A DNA stretch of 64,000 bases from RYN-230 sp963829725. GTDB taxonomy: Bacteria > Actinomycetota > Actinomycetes > Streptosporangiales > Streptosporangiaceae. The notes beneath the pieces are model-generated. The model did no database searches. It was not told the origin of the DNA and was given only the letters and a program-made list of their open reading frames with translations. The position numbers and the translations under genes were made by a program. This document shows, piece after piece, positions 45,008 to 54,505 of this stretch. Where the stretch lies: NCBI GenBank assembly GCA_963829725.1, contig CAWHJW010000019.1, positions 463,998 through 527,997 of the forward strand, read 5' to 3'. Numbering within the stretch: the stretch's first letter is position 1; each line of letters starts with the position of its first letter.

Positions 45008-45232
45008 TCACAGGAGCCGTTGCAGTTCTTCGATGCTCATCCCGACGTCGGAGAGAATCCCGCGGAGTGTTCCTTTGGCCACATCGCGGCCTGGGTGCAC
45101 GGGGACGGTCGTGCCGCGTCCATCAGGGTGCCGCATGACGTGGTGGCTGCCTCTGACGCGGGCCACCTTGAAACCGGCTCTCTCTAATGCCCGGACGATC
45201 CGCTCTCCGGGCAAGGATGGGACGGGTGGCAT
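45008..45232 (-). CDS. hicA: HicA-type mRNA interferase toxin
   Basis: 74 aa. PSLPGERIVRALERAGFKVA, then RGSHHVMRHPDG (catalytic His) and TVPVHPGRDVAKGTLRGILS are diagnostic of the double-stranded-RNA-binding-like HicA fold. Follows hicB with a 1-base stop/start overlap. Confidence 0.93.
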   Translation of the reverse strand: MPPVPSLPGERIVRALERAGFKVARVRGSHHVMRHPDGRGTTVPVHPGRDVAKGTLRGILSDVGMSIEELQRLL

Positions 45233-45441
45233 CAGGCCACGTCAACCGTGAGCGTTAGCTCCTGCGGCGCGCCAAACTCGGCGACCAACCCTACAAGCGC
45301 CTCACGGAGGTCAGCCACGGCAGCCTCGCGGGTATCGCCCTCACCGTTGGCGCCCACGCCGGGACGCAGCTGAGCGTGAGCACACCACATACCGTCTTCG
45401 TCCTGCTCCACGGTGTAGGGGATGTGTACGGCCCGCGTCAT
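45232..45441 (-). CDS. hicB: HicB-type antitoxin
   Basis: 69 aa. YTVEQDEDGMWCAHAQLRPG and GANGEGDTREAAVADLREAL are the partial RNase-H-like fold of HicB. It lacks a C-terminal DNA-binding domain, so autoregulation may be weak. Encoded before hicA. Confidence 0.9.
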   Translation of the reverse strand: MTRAVHIPYTVEQDEDGMWCAHAQLRPGVGANGEGDTREAAVADLREALVGLVAEFGAPQELTLTVDVA

Positions 45442-45573
45442 GATCCTCGGCTCCTTGCGTCGGCCTGTTCATGGTAACCCGGTGACCGCGGCCCGGGCGG
45501 GCTGCCTGGTGTGCCACTGATGGCACTGGTTCCGCTTCTATGCGCGAACAGTTGCTGGGCGCAGCCTCAGTAC

Positions 45574-46158
45574 ATGATGAACTTCCCCGCGCGTGCATCC
45601 GCCTCCTCTGATCGCCCCGCATGCACTGACCCGCTCCGGCTGGCAGTCGCCGCCTATCTGGCCCGGTTCAAGGGATCCTCCCGCGAGCACACCGAATCCG
45701 ATCTGCGCTGCTTCCTCACCTGGTCCGCCGAGCACGCCCTGGACCCGCTGGCCGCCCGGCGGCCACAGGTCGAGCTGTATATCCGGTGGATGCAGGAGAT
45801 CCGCCGGTTCAAGCTGTCCGCCGTCTCTCGCCGCTTCTCCGTGGTGGCAGGGTTCTACCAGACCTGCGTCATCGATGGCCTGCTTGAGCACTCACCCGCC
45901 GAGCACGTGCGCCGGCCCACGGTACCGCCGGAGTCACCAACCCTTGGGTTTACCCATCTGTAGTTCGAGGCACTTCTCACTGCGGCCCGCGAGTTACCGG
46001 ACACCTGCGACTTCGCGCTGGTTGCGATGCTCGGGCTGCTCGGCCTGCGCATCTTCGAGGCCACCGCGGCGGACACCGCCGATCTGGGTGAGGAGCACGG
46101 CCACCGGGTGCTCCGCGCGTGCGGCAAAGGCACCAAGGTCGTCCTCATCCCGCAGTGA
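45574..46158 (+). pseudogene. Tyrosine recombinase (XerC/D-like) with in-frame TAG, truncated
   Basis: Core-binding domain: LRLAVAAYLARFKGSSREHT and ESDLRCFLTWSAEH, then VSRRFSVVAGFYQTCVIDGL. The frame stops at TAG 45961 (expected HLQFEALL, so CAG to TAG). It then continues as ELPDTCDFALVAMLGLLGLR and VLRACGKGTKVVLIP, which includes the first catalytic Arg. The rest (HxxR, Tyr) is missing. Only integrase seen in the window. Confidence 0.8.
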
Positions 46159-46341
46159 GGGCCGCCTGGGCCAGAGCACGGTGTAGCCGGTAGGACGCCC
46201 GCTGTGGGCCACCCCTGGTGCCGGGCTCACGACAAGAACCCCACCTTCGTAGACCTCAAAGCGGGCATGATCACCGGCATCCGGCAACGCCTCAACGTCA
46301 TCGGCTGTCCACGGCCCGGTGTGGTCGAACCAACGCGACAC
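46157..46341 (-). pseudogene. Uma2-family nuclease, N-terminal fragment
   Basis: From the minus strand: DHTGPWTADDVEALPDAGDH, then FEVYEGGVLVVSPAPGVAH, the beginning of Uma2 (DUF820) restriction-like nucleases. A one-base shift follows (QRASYRLHRALAQAALTAG in another frame). It abuts the broken integrase. Confidence 0.65.
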
Positions 46342-46479
46342 TCATGATTCCACCTCCCGCTGTCATCCAGTCTGACATCCGCACAGCCACACCGGAACGG
46401 CCACCGCCTCGCGCGCACGGGGATGTTCAGCACACGCCACGCACATGCCGGCCTGGGCTGTCATCCAGAGCCAATCCGT

Positions 46480-46745
46480 GCGGTCCGGTGCCAACTACCG
46501 CCACCCAGAACGACGGTCAAATGACGGTCAGATGATCTTGACAGTCAACCCGAGGGGCCCGCAATTGGGTCCTGACCTGGCACTTCTTGTGGAGCTAAGC
46601 GGGCTCGAACCGCTGATTTCTTGCATGCCATCTGGCGGCAGCACGTCCACCCACGTCCATCTGTGCAGGTCACCGTCCTCACCCGTCCCTGCGCGGCCAC
46701 CCCCGTCCGCGTGCGTTGCGGTACTTCCGTGCTGTACAGCTCGTG
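46480..46745. repeat. att-like repeat 2 with tRNA-Ala(GGC) 3' half
   Basis: tRNA-Ala 3' half at 46590-46631 (minus strand). The left flank (46490-46530, GACGGTCA repeats) matches 56490-56522. The right flank to 46740 matches the 37.7-, 39.8-, 54.1- and 56.6-kb copies (GTGCAGGTCACCGTCCTC, GTTGCGGTACTTCC). A BrnTA-like module follows. Confidence 0.85.
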
Positions 46746-46759
46746 CTGCCGATCACGGC

Positions 46760-47074
46760 TCAGGCTACTTCGCTCACGGCAGCGAGCCGGCGCAGCCGCT
46801 GTGCTTCTTCAGCTAGGTGCTCGATCGCATCCCGCAGTGAGGTTCCACGCTCGGCGGCTAGTCCTGCCAGGACCCAGCCCCGGATCAGTGCCCCTACCGG
46901 CACCCCGGCTTGTGCCGCGATCCGCTCGATCTCGGCGAACTCCTCAGCCGGCAGCCGTACCGACTGCACGACTGACCGGCTATGCCGCTCGCCCCGCGCG
47001 CCTTCCGGGAGCGGCAACTCACGGGTGGCCTCCGACTCAGCCTGCGCAATCTCCACCGCTCGCTTCGCGTCCAT
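46760..47074 (-). CDS. BrnA/RHH-like antitoxin, partner toxin broken
   Basis: 104 aa from ATG 47074. Ribbon-helix-helix part SVVQSVRLPAEEFAEIERIA, then AQAGVPVGALIRGWVLAGLA. Toxin-first order fits brnTA. The frame is intact although the toxin is not, so the antitoxin may be kept for another role. Confidence 0.72.
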   Translation of the reverse strand: MDAKRAVEIAQAESEATRELPLPEGARGERHSRSVVQSVRLPAEEFAEIERIAAQAGVPVGALIRGWVLAGLAAERGTSLRDAIEHLAEEAQRLRRLAAVSEVA

Positions 47075-47358
47075 CACTCGCCCTTCTCATGCCGCCGCCG
47101 GTCCGAGGAGTTCGATTCCCAGCCGTTGGCACCCCAGTAACCGCCGTCCTCGCGGCGGACCAGGATCACGGTCAGAATCTTCTTCCGGCTGTGGTTGTAA
47201 CCGACACCCGCACGCTGCGCCCAGACTTGCTGTGCGGATCCGGGTCAAATCAGACCGCGTCGATGTCCCGTAACGGCCTCATCCGCCTCTTCGGGCGTCA
47301 CCTGGTGGCTGGCCTGCATGTGCCCGGCGCCATGAACCCAGTCCACATCGACCTTCAC
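47074..47358 (-). pseudogene. BrnT-like toxin, two frameshifts and a stop
   Basis: KVDVDWVHGAGHMQASHQVT and EEADEAVT in the first frame, then DIDAV-stop-FDPDPHSKSGRSVRV in a second, then VGYNHSRKKILTVILVRRED and GANGWESNSSDRRR in a third. The DPD..GRSVRV.GY..LTVI pattern is that of small toxins encoded before an RHH antitoxin. Confidence 0.68.
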
Positions 47359-47536
47359 AACTACGATTCTACTACAGGCGAGAGCAAGCCACCATGGCCA
47401 GCCGCCCCCGCCCCGGGTGGTGTATGAGGTGCCTGCTCGGTTCTGACCGTTTCGTCCGGGCGGGCGTGTCGGCGTGACGTGAGGCGGCCACGTCGTGATC
47501 CTTCGAAGTGCTCTGTCTGAGACGAAGGAGAACGAA

Positions 47537-47757
47537 GTGGCCGTAGGTGACATTGTGCCGGTTCCGGGCGTGCCGTTCGAGGACACGCTCGCATCCGCGT
47601 CCCCCGATTTGCTGCGGGAGATGATCAAGGGGTTCGCGCAGCGGATGATGGACGCCGAAGTCGAGGACCTGTGCGGCGGAGCGGCGTATGGCGAGGTCAG
47701 CCCGGACCGGGTGAACTCCCGCAACGGCTACCGGCGGCGCGAGTGGGACACGGCGGC
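47537..47757 (+). pseudogene. IS256-family transposase, N-terminal fragment
   Basis: From GTG 47537: ASPDLLREMIKGFAQRMMDA, EVEDLCGGAAYGEVSPDRVN, SRNGYRRREWDT. IS256 proteins continue with a strand of basic DNA-binding residues; here the sequence changes at about 47755 into the end of an SRPBCC gene on the other strand. Confidence 0.82.
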
Positions 47758-48158
47758 GAGCGTGTCGCGCTCGTCCTCGCCGACCAGCCGGTCGTGTGTG
47801 ACGGCCAGCCGCACGATGCCCTGGTACGGCGCGATCTCGATGCTCACGCGGGAGGGGCCGGGCGGCTGCACCGGGTCCCCGGCGGGCCGGGCCAACCCCG
47901 GCGACGGGTGCCGTCGCCGGGGTTGGCCCAGGTGAGCACCAGACGGGCCGGGGGATCGGCCTCGACAACGGAGCCGGCGATGTCGACGGCCGAGCCGTCC
48001 AGCCGCCGGTGTTCCCAGGGCGACCCCGGCCGCCAGTCCGAGACGTTGCGGTGCCCCCACCACGCCGCGCTGAGCTCGGGATCGGTGAGGGCCTGCCAGA
48101 CCTCGGCCGGTGTGGCCGCGATATACGTCGTGTACTGGCAGCTCATATGACCGGTCAT
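47755..48158 (-). pseudogene. SRPBCC/AHSA1-type protein, frameshifted and 3'-truncated
   Basis: SCQYTTYIAATPAEVWQALT, ELSAAWWGHRNVSDWRPGSP and ARLVLTWANPGDG form the N-terminal two-thirds. The rest (RVSIEIAPYQGIVRLAVTHD, GEDERDTLAA) is in another frame and is cut by the IS256 fragment. The shift is at the inverted repeat 47889-47929. Intact relatives are 150 aa lipid/aromatic-binding folds. Confidence 0.8.
47889..47929. repeat. 19-bp perfect inverted repeat with 3-base loop
   Basis: Arms GGGCCAACCCCGGCGACGG and its exact inverse, loop GTG, inside the SRPBCC pseudogene. Looks like a templated inverted duplication that also caused the frameshift. Confidence 0.85.
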
Positions 48159-48172
48159 GGCCCTTCTTGTCC

Positions 48173-49678
48173 TCACTTGGCCCGGGGCGCGAGGAGCGCG
48201 CCGGCTGGATCTGATGACGGGTGGCTCGCGGCCGCCGACGGGACGGGGACGGCCTGAGCGTCCGCCGGGCGGCGCGCCCGGCGGACGGCCATGGCGGCCA
48301 GCGCGCCGATAACCGAGAACCCGGCCGCCGCGGCCAGGGCCGGGCGGTACCCGCTGGTCACCGCCGCGGGCCCGGCCAGACTACCGCTCGAGTTGAAGAT
48401 CGCGGTCGCGATCGCGATGCCGAACACCGCGCCGAACTGACGCAGCGTGTTCAGGATCGCCGACGCCTTGCCGAGCGCCGGCGGGTCGACGGCGTTCAGC
48501 GCGGCGGCCGGGATGGTCGGGATGGCCATCGACACGCCCACGCCCGCGATGATGAACGGCGCGAGGTACGCGGTGTAGCCCGAACCCGAGCCGGCCAGCA
48601 CCACAATCCAGGCGAACCCGGCGGCCTGCAGCAGCAGGCCGGGAACCATCAGCAGACGGGCCCCGATCCGGTCCGACAGCGCACCCGCGAGCGGCGCGAT
48701 CAGTAGCGGCGTCGCGGTCCACGGCAAGAACCGCAGGCCCGCCGTCAGTGGCGAGTCACCCCAGCCGAGCTGGAAGAACTCGCTGGTCAGGAACGCGGCC
48801 GCGTAGATCGAAGCGCCCAGCAGGAAGACGGCGGCCACCGCGGCCGAGAAGTTGCGCACCCGGAACAGGCCGAGCGGGATCATCGGCTGCGGCGCCCGGG
48901 TCTCCCAGATGAGGAAACCGCCGAGGAGAACGGCGCCGAGCGGCAGCCCGACCAGGACGCCGTTACTGGTCCAGCCCGCCTGCGAGCCCTGGACCAGGGC
49001 CCAGATCAAGGCGGCCGCGCCGACCGAAACCAGGCCCAGGCCGGGGACGTCGAGCCGGGTCCGCGGACCGCGGCTCTCGGTCAGCCACAGCCGGGCCCCG
49101 GCCACCGCCGCGATGCCGACCGGCACGTTCACCCAGAACACCCAGTGCCAGGACAGGCCCTGGGTGACCGCCCCGCCGATCAGCGGGCCAGCCGCGACGC
49201 CAAGACCGGAGATCCCGCCCCAGATCCCGATGATGGCGCCGCGCCGCTCCGGCGGGAACGCCGAGCTGAGAATGGTCAGGCTCAGCGGCGTGATGACCGC
49301 GGCGCCCAGCCCCTGCACAGCCCGGGCCGTGATCAGCAGGCCGACGTCCGGCGCCAGCGCGCATGCCGCCGACGCCACGGTGAACAGCGCCAGACCCGCG
49401 GTGTAGACCCGCCTTCGGCCAAGCCGGTCGCCCAGGGCCGCGGCGGTGACGATGCCCGCCCCGAACGCCATGTTGTAGGCGTTGACCGTCCACTGCAGCG
49501 TGCCGAGGCTGCCGCCGAGCGAGCGGTGGATCGACGGCAGGGCGGTGACAACCACCAGCGCGTCGAGGACGACCATGAAGAACGCCACGGCGGTTACGGC
49601 CAGTGTCGTCGCCTGCCGCGCCGATGATGCGCGCGGCGAAGCGCTAGCTCCCGTGGTCATTTGCGTGCTGGCGGTCAT
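48173..49678 (-). CDS. MFS drug efflux protein, DHA2 type
   Basis: 501 aa from ATG 49678 (GGAG 7 bases upstream; TTG 49690 is less likely). Helix 1 FFMVVLDALVVVTALPSIHR, loop ALGDRLGRRRVYTAG and motif C-like GLGVAAGPLIGGAVTQGLSW are typical 14-helix exporters. Lies divergent from nothing; the YCII gene is 55 bp upstream on the same strand, so both may share a promoter and the ECF sigma factor. Confidence 0.9.
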   Translation of the reverse strand: MTASTQMTTGASASPRASSARQATTLAVTAVAFFMVVLDALVVVTALPSIHRSLGGSLGTLQWTVNAYNMAFGAGIVTAAALGDRLGRRRVYTAGLALFTVASAACALAPDVGLLITARAVQGLGAAVITPLSLTILSSAFPPERRGAIIGIWGGISGLGVAAGPLIGGAVTQGLSWHWVFWVNVPVGIAAVAGARLWLTESRGPRTRLDVPGLGLVSVGAAALIWALVQGSQAGWTSNGVLVGLPLGAVLLGGFLIWETRAPQPMIPLGLFRVRNFSAAVAAVFLLGASIYAAAFLTSEFFQLGWGDSPLTAGLRFLPWTATPLLIAPLAGALSDRIGARLLMVPGLLLQAAGFAWIVVLAGSGSGYTAYLAPFIIAGVGVSMAIPTIPAAALNAVDPPALGKASAILNTLRQFGAVFGIAIATAIFNSSGSLAGPAAVTSGYRPALAAAAGFSVIGALAAMAVRRARRPADAQAVPVPSAAASHPSSDPAGALLAPRAK

Positions 49679-49733
49679 CGGTTGCTCCAATCAGTGTTTT
49701 GAACGCAAGGGGCGCCGCTCGACCGGGATGGCC

Positions 49734-50063
49734 TCAGCGAGACTGGTCTCCGGCGCCGGCCCGGGGCGGCACTTCGCCGAGCTGAGCGACCTCGACGCCG
49801 CCATCGCGGGTGAGGCTCGGGCAGCCCTTGGCCAGGGCCAGCGCCTCATCCAGGTCGGCGGCGTTGATCAGCGAGTAGCCGCCCAGCTGGGTGCCCGCGC
49901 CGCAGTTGCCGAGCGCGGCGGCCTCCAGGCCCGGCTTGCCGATGTTGCCGATGTCGGCGACGTGGCCGTCCATGCCGTCGAACCAGGACCTCCAGGCCAC
50001 GGCCGACTCCGCGGTGCGGGTGTAGCCGGGCGTCAGGCGGTAGGTGAAGACGAAGCTTGGCAT
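49734..50063 (-). CDS. YCII-related (DGPF) domain protein
   Basis: 109 aa from ATG 50063. MPSFVFTYRLTPGY, WRSWFDGMDGHVADIGN and GGYSLINAADLDEALALAKG fit the YCII/DGPF fold, a small ferredoxin-like barrel of unclear catalysis. Divergent from an ECF sigma gene, a recurrent pairing. Confidence 0.85.
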   Translation of the reverse strand: MPSFVFTYRLTPGYTRTAESAVAWRSWFDGMDGHVADIGNIGKPGLEAAALGNCGAGTQLGGYSLINAADLDEALALAKGCPSLTRDGGVEVAQLGEVPPRAGAGDQSR

Positions 50064-50239
50064 CGATCTGCTCCTTTGCATGTGGCCGCAGCCTCTTGGC
50101 TGGCTGGGCCGGTCACTGGGGCAGACACCGGCCTCCCGGCAAAGTGGGCGGCCCCCGACCGCCCAGTTCGCGGCGGCGGCGGTGTCGGTATCAGCGAGCG
50201 GATGTCCGCAGCGGGAGGCAGGGATGCGAGGGTGGAACC

Positions 50240-51245
50240 GTGAGCACAAAGCTGATCGACCGGGCCCGGACCGGGGACGAGACCGCGTTCCAGGAGCTAG
50301 TCGGCCCGTACCAGCGCGAGCTGCAGGTGCACTGCTACCGGATCCTCGGCTCGGTGGCCGACGCCGAGGACGCGCTGCAGGAGACCCTGGTCACCGCCTG
50401 GCGGAGCCTGCGGCAGTTCGAGGGGCGCGCGTCGGTCCGGACCTGGATGTACCGGATCGCAACCACCCGGTGCCTGAACATCCTGCGATCGGCTAGCCGG
50501 CGGCCCGCGATGACGCTGCCGCAGGGAGTCCAGCCGCCGGAGCCGTCCCGGCTGGGCGAGGTGGTCTGGCTTGACCCGTATCCGGATCTGCTGCTGGAGG
50601 AGTTGCCCGACGCGTCAGCCGGGCCGGAGGCCCGCTATGAGGCCAAGGAGGCCATGTCGCTGGCGTTCGTCACCGCGCTGCAGTTGCTGCCGCCGCGTCA
50701 GCGCGCGGCCCTGATCCTGCGCGACGTCCTCGACTTCCCGGCCAGCGAGGTCGCGGGCATGCTCGAGACCACCGAGCAGTCCGTGACCAGCGTGCTCAAG
50801 CGGGCCCGGTCCACGCTGAGCCGCGAACTGCCGTCCGCGGACGAGGAGCCGCGCGGCGCCCCCGAACTCGCCGGCCGAGCGAGAGCTGATCGCCCGCATG
50901 GTCGAGGCGTTCGAGGCCGCCGACGTCAACGGCATCGTGGCGCTGATGACCGAGGACGCCTGGCTACGGATGCCGCCGGTGCCGCTGGAGTACCAGGGCC
51001 GCCAGCTGATCAGCGAGTTCTACGCCACCGTGGCGTTCCGGCAGGGCCGCCGGTACCGGGTGGTGCAGACCCGGGCCAACGGCCAGCCCGCCCTAGCGAT
51101 CTACCTGCGCGACCCGGTCAACGGCGTCGCCAGGGCGTTCGGACTGCTCGTGCTCACGCTGACCGGCGACCGGGTCAGCGCGATGACGCGCTTCGACAAC
51201 GCCGCGCTGCCCGCCTTCGGCCTGCCGCGCACACTGGCCGACTAG
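50240..51245 (+). pseudogene. ECF sigma factor with SnoaL-like C-terminal domain, one frameshift
   Basis: From GTG 50240: sigma2 DETAFQELVGPYQRELQVHC and ILGSVADAEDALQETLVTAW, sigma4 LPPRQRAALILRDVLDFPAS and TEQSVTSVLKRARSTLSREL. Near 50860 the frame shifts; AERELIARMVEAFEAADVNG and LMTEDAWLRMPPVPLEYQGR (SnoaL-like regulatory domain) follow in the next frame to LPRTLAD. One indel would restore a 334-aa protein. As read, the sigma core keeps its DNA-binding part with a scrambled tail. Confidence 0.82.
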
Positions 51246-51251
51246 CCGAGC

Positions 51252-51431
51252 GTGTCCCGTAGATCTTGACTGGTGTTTCGGTTTGGATTGCCGCGTGAGA
51301 TGAGCGGCTGCGCAGGCATGACCTGATGGATGCGGAGTGGGCGCGGCTGGGCCGTTGCTGCCGGCTCATCCGCGGCGGGGGCACGAAGCAAATGACCGGC
51401 GTTGGCGCTCCGGCCGGGAAGGTACAACCCG
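51252..51431 (+). pseudogene. IS5-like element end with transposase N-terminal scrap
   Basis: GTGTCCCGTAGATCTTGA resembles an IS end and recurs in similar form at 60697. It is followed by MDAEWARLG and, out of frame, EANDRRWRSGREGTTRC, typical of the start of IS5-group transposases. Less than 60 codons remain. Confidence 0.6.
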
Positions 51432-52922
51432 ATGCTCACCTTAGTCCCTGACGACGGCTCAGGCCACGAGGCCGGGAAGGATGGCTCGCCGTCGCTGATC
51501 GATGAGATCGTGCGGGAGGGTGCCCGGCGGATGCTGGCCGAGACGCTGCAGGCCGAGGTGGATGCCTATATCGCGGCGCACGCCGCTGAGCGGGATGAGA
51601 ATGGCCGCCGCCTGGTGGTGCGCAACGGCGCCCACCAGCCGCGGGAGGTCCTGACCAGCGTCGGCGCGGTCGAGGTGACCGTCCCGCGGGTCAACGACAA
51701 GCGCACCGGGCCGGCCACCGGGGAACGGAAGCGGTTCTCCTCGGCGATCGTGCCGCCGTGGCGCGGAAGACCCCGAAGATCACCGAGGTGCTGGCCCTGC
51801 TCTACCTGCAACGCCCGTCCAGCGGCGACTTCGTGGCCGCCCTCGGCCAGTTCCTGGGCTCCTCCGCGGGCCTGTCCCCGGCGGTGATCACCCGGCTCAC
51901 CGAGACCTGGAAGGCGGAGCAGGGCGCCTTCGCGCAGCGGACCTGTCCGCCGTGGGCTATGTCTACCTGTGGGCGGATGGGATCCAAGTGAACATCCGGC
52001 TGGAGGAGCACAAGCTGTGCCTGCTGGTGATGATCGGCGTACGCCCTGATGGCCGCAAGGAGCTTATCGCCCTCGCTGATGGGTACCGGGAGTCCGCGGA
52101 GTCGTGGGCGGACCTGCGGTGTGACTGCGCCCGCCGCGGCATGCGCGCCCCGGTCCTGGCCGTCGGCGACGGGGCGCTGGGCTTCTGGAACGCGCTGCGC
52201 GAGGTGTTCCCGCGGGCCGGGGAGGGCCGCTGCTGGTTTCGTAAGAAACGCCAGCGTGCTGGCCGCGCTGCCGAAGTCGGCGCACCCGGGGACGAAGAAG
52301 GCGCTGGCGGAGATCTGGGGCGCCGAGGGCAAAGCCCATGCGCTGGCGCGGTGAAGGCCTTCGCCGCTGCCTACGGCGCGAAGTTCCCCAAGGCGGCCGC
52401 GAAGATCACCGACGACGCGGAGGAGCTGCTGGCGTTCTTCGATTACCCGCGGGAGCGGGTGGGCGAAGCGACACCTACGGATCCGCGCGCACAGCGCAAC
52501 CGGGCAGGTCGCAGGGCGGCCATCTACTAACACGGGCTCTCAGCCCACCGTGCAACACCGGCCTGCCCACCCTGCTTCACTCCCGGCGCCCCTGTCCCGG
52601 GCGGTCGCACCGTATGCCAGGCCATCCCGCCCCGCCAGGGGCAACGGCCAGCGGACCGGCGACGCCTGAGATCTTCATACCGGTTACCAACCCGATCGAG
52701 TCAACGTTCGCCACGGTCAGGCACCGGACCAAGGTCACCAAGGGGCCCGGCTCACGGGCCGCCGGGCTGGCCATGGCGTTCAAGCTCATCGGATCTGCGC
52801 AAGACCGCTGGCGTGCCGTGAACGCGCCCCACCTCGTCGCGCTCGTGTGCGCCGGGGCGACTATTATCAACGGGAAACTGGTCGAAAGGCCCGGCGAGAA
52901 TACTGAGCCGGAAGCCGCCTAA
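51432..52922 (+). pseudogene. IS256 (Mutator)-family transposase, heavily frameshifted
   Basis: Pieces over at least five frame changes: SLIDEIVREGARRMLAETLQ, EVTVPRVNDKRTGPATGERK, KITEVLALLYLQ, SSAGLSPAVITRLTETWKAE, VYLWADGIQVNIRLEEHKLC (Asp), VLAVGDGALGFWNALREVFP (Asp), TNPIESTFATVRHRTKVTKG (Glu). A stretch at about 52470-52670 does not fit and looks like a small foreign insert. Confidence 0.85.
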
Positions 52923-53929
52923 AAATCTTGATCCACAGGCTTTGACAATAGCTCCTGATCTGCCACAAGTCAGCTGCGGACTGCTCGAAGTCGTCCGTCC
53001 GCTCCCTGAAGTGCTCATAGACCAGATCCAGCATGGGGGCGTCGGCTGCCTCTGGCCTCTGTTGCTGCTTGGATCGGACGATCACCGTTGGGGGCGCCAG
53101 GAGTTCCAGGTGTCGCCCGGCCCAACCCGACATTCCCCTGTCGGCGGACACCAGCGCTGCAGCTAGGGAAGGTGACAACGAGGAGCGACGGAGACGCGAG
53201 CCGGTGCAGTGCGGCCTGCACCGGCACCCCTTGCTGCACCTGCGGTTAGCCCAGTTGATCGAGGGCAAGCCGACCCGGAGCGCAGGGCCGCCCACGGCCC
53301 GAGCACCGGAAGCGGCGCGGCAGCAAGGCCCTCCAGCCGGCCGGGAATGCCCGCGGGGAGCAGCGCACCGCCCGCGGACCCGGATTTTGCTTGTCCGCCG
53401 GCCGGAAGGCGGTGCCTGCGGACGAGGAAATCCTGACGTCCGCTGTCACTGCGCGCTGCCCTGCTGCCGCGACCTCGGCCCGGTGCGCTGGCCGTCCGCT
53501 GAGCGGCGGCCTGGCAGTCGACGCCGACAAACCCATCTGCGCCGACGCCTGGTCCCCGCCTGGCGCCGCAGCGCGCCGGCCGGCGCGGCCCCGCGCCCTG
53601 AGTGGCGCCGCGCACCAGTGAACCGACGCCGGGCTGGCGCCACCGGCGCGGTGCGCCATGCCCGTGCCTCCGACGCTACCCCAGCGAACACGCGGCCCCG
53701 GGGCGGCACGCGCAACTCTGGGAAATGGTTACCGCCAGGACCGCAGCCCAGCGGGACCACCTGCAATGCGGCAACAATCACTGGCTGAAATGGCTGTCCG
53801 GGGAGGCTGGGGGTGACCAGGCGCAAGGGTCACAGTGCCGATGAGGCGGGGATCTACCCCGGTGGCAGGTTGATCGGCGCCGACCCGGAGACCGGGATCC
53901 GGTGTCCCGCCAGCAGCCCTGGCGCGGGA
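52923..53929. other. Long region without a supported gene
   Basis: The minus strand at 52950-53140 has a protein-like stretch (DLVYEHFRERTDDFEQSAAD, ELLAPPTVIVRSKQQQR) that may be the end of a lost gene I cannot name. 53160-53930 is GC-rich with only Pro/Arg/Ala-rich shadow frames. Confidence 0.45.
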
Positions 53930-54440
53930 GGATGCCCGATCCGAACACACATGCGGCGGCCCAACCGGCCGCCGTTGCTGTACTTTGCTGTACTCGCTGT
54001 TCGAATCGTTCGAATTTTACGTCTGAACAGGTGGAGCTAAGCGGGCTCGAACCGCTGACCTCTTGCATGCCATCTGGCGGCAGCACGTACACCCGTGTGT
54101 CCCTGTGCAGGTCACCGTCCTCCCGCATCCCTGCGCGGCCACCTCCGTCCGCGTGCGTTGCGGTACTTCCGTGCTGTACCGCTCCCATCCGTGCCGAAGG
54201 GTACTCGCTGTGGCCGAACTGGAGGCCTGACCAGCGGCAACCCTGTGAAACAGGCTACAGGCGCATGCCGCCCGGGCACCGCGCCATCCGGTCAAGCAGC
54301 CCCGGATGCTAGACCCTTCGGCACGCCCCTCAGCCTCTCCCCCACGCCCGCTCAGCCCTGGCAGCCGCGGCGACCACGGCCGCAGGCAGCTCGCCGCCGC
54401 AACCGCCACACACATCCCCGGACAACACATCAAGTTCCGC
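53930..54440. repeat. att-like repeat 3, longest copy, with tRNA-Ala(GGC) 3' half
   Basis: tRNA-Ala 3' half at 54032-54073. Left flank shared with 21.55 kb. Right flank shared with 37.7, 39.8, 46.6 and 56.6 kb near the core, with 39.98 kb further out (GCCTGACCAGCGGCAAC), and with 21.67-21.81 kb at its far end. YefM/RelE follow. Confidence 0.85.
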
Positions 54441-54491
54441 TTCCAGCCGATGAGCGAGCGACGATGAGATGGACATCCGGCGGGTAGCGCG

Positions 54492-54503
54492 CCACAATTG
54501 TGG
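54492..54503. promoter_or_regulatory. TA operator palindrome
   Basis: CCACAATTGTGG, perfect 12-bp dyad ending 2 bp before the antitoxin ATG. It leaves no room for a ribosome site, so the mRNA is probably leaderless and repressed by the TA complex. Confidence 0.6.
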
Positions 54504-54505
54504 TC

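Noticed and set aside
53160..53900. Several 70-250 aa frames on both strands
   Set aside because: Overlapping Pro/Arg/Ala-rich frames of GC-rich DNA without ribosome sites or family patterns.
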